Origin: Winogradskyella sp. J14-2
Lineage (GTDB): Bacteria; Bacteroidota; Bacteroidia; Flavobacteriales; Flavobacteriaceae
Assembly (NCBI RefSeq): GCF_001971725.1
Contig: NZ_CP019388.1
Coordinates: forward strand, 2,108,001 to 2,172,000
Reading direction: 5' to 3'
Length of the DNA: 64,000 nucleotides
The translations under genes were made by a program, and so were the position numbers. Below are positions 63,763-64,000 of this stretch, one piece after another (the stretch's first letter is position 1; each line of letters begins with the position of its first letter). A model generated the notes under the pieces. The model ran no database searches and was not told the origin of the DNA. It saw nothing but the letters and a program-made list of their open reading frames with translations.

Positions 63763-64000
63763 ATGAAAAACGTATTCATAGTATTAGTGATCGCTAGTGC
63801 ATTTGCAAGTTGTAATTCAACTAAAACAAATTCAAATAGCGACAAATCAACACAAACTTCTAATTCAAAAACATTAAAAATGAACAAAAAAGAAACCGCT
63901 GTGGCTTTTGTACAAGCCGTAACCTCGCAAGATGTGGATAAAGTAAGAGCACTAGGCAATCCAGATTACATTCAACACAATCCATTTCTTCCCACAGGAT
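63763..64000 (+). CDS. NTF2-like/SnoaL-like lipoprotein, truncated at the window end
   Basis: The visible 79 residues start with a lipoprotein signal (MKNVFIVLVIASAFASC) and a Thr/Ser/Asn-rich linker, then TAVAFVQAVTSQDVDKVRALGNPDYIQHNPF, the N-terminal helix and the D-YIQHNP motif of the nuclear transport factor 2/SnoaL-like fold. Such domains are isomerases, hydrolases or ligand binders. It is divergent from the HxlR regulator, a typical target arrangement. Confidence 0.78.
   Translation, partial: MKNVFIVLVIASAFASCNSTKTNSNSDKSTQTSNSKTLKMNKKETAVAFVQAVTSQDVDKVRALGNPDYIQHNPFLPTG

Noticed and set aside
1..64000. CRISPR array, prophage or secondary metabolite cluster
   Set aside because: No regularly spaced repeats, Cas, phage structural or biosynthetic megagenes are present.

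Overview
The window is chromosomal DNA of a low-GC marine-type Bacteroidetes, almost certainly family Flavobacteriaceae. The support is a type IX secretion C-terminal sorting domain, TAnnTTTG-type promoter boxes, a fused hemC-hemD, an RND pump fused to its TolC channel, DUF4421 and an SDR-type threonine dehydrogenase. A Winogradskyella/Psychroserpens-like genus is a guess only. There is no CRISPR array, prophage, rRNA operon or classical IS with a DDE transposase.

Layout. 1-3984: 3' part of a giant secreted adhesin/metalloprotease-like protein. 4037-17147: a 13 kb leftward run of tightly packed genes, mainly heme synthesis: hemA, hemC-D, hemE, EI24, GNAT, hemF, DUF4421, hemB, then CNNM transporter, ogt, DUF4442, serine hydrolase and exonuclease. 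17348-18247: divergent AraC regulator. 18272-22268: TraB/GumN protein and a small partner. 22494-32268: rightward hemH, MATE, VPS10/BNR protein, hemJ-like, NtrY-like kinase, enoyl-CoA hydratase and radical SAM. With hemA, B, C-D, E, F, H and a hemJ candidate, every heme step from glutamyl-tRNA is present except hemL.

32335-36962: housekeeping genes (AraC, HD hydrolase, PlsC, bacilliredoxin, TerB-DnaJ). 37024-44304: metal-uptake operon (TonB receptor, binding lipoprotein, ATPase, two permeases with winged-helix tails) divergent from an MntR/DtxR repressor across a palindromic operator. 44358-50295: CzcB- and CzcA-TolC-like heavy-metal efflux. 50354-52811: feoA-feoB-small Cys-rich protein. 52891-61821: SCO, RseP, tRNA-Asn, Tdh, M13 peptidase, TPR, SDR, CBS and zinc-ribbon genes. 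61822-62351: gene-free stretch with an orphan terminator. 62352-64000: CDF-like transporter, HxlR regulator and a truncated NTF2-like lipoprotein.

The most unusual feature is in the heme cluster. A REP-associated tyrosine transposase (RAYT), bounded by two 33-bp palindromic repeats, sits directly upstream of hemF and reads into it in frame: the 33-bp repeat is translated as 11 residues ending exactly at hemF's own ATG. HemF also carries a second palindromic repeat inside its coding sequence, adding about 19 unusual residues. Related short palindromes abut the ends of hemE, hemCD and the GNAT gene and lie before EI24 and a metal permease. This cluster has been a repeated landing site for translated or gene-abutting palindromic elements, resembling in principle the Rickettsia palindromic elements.
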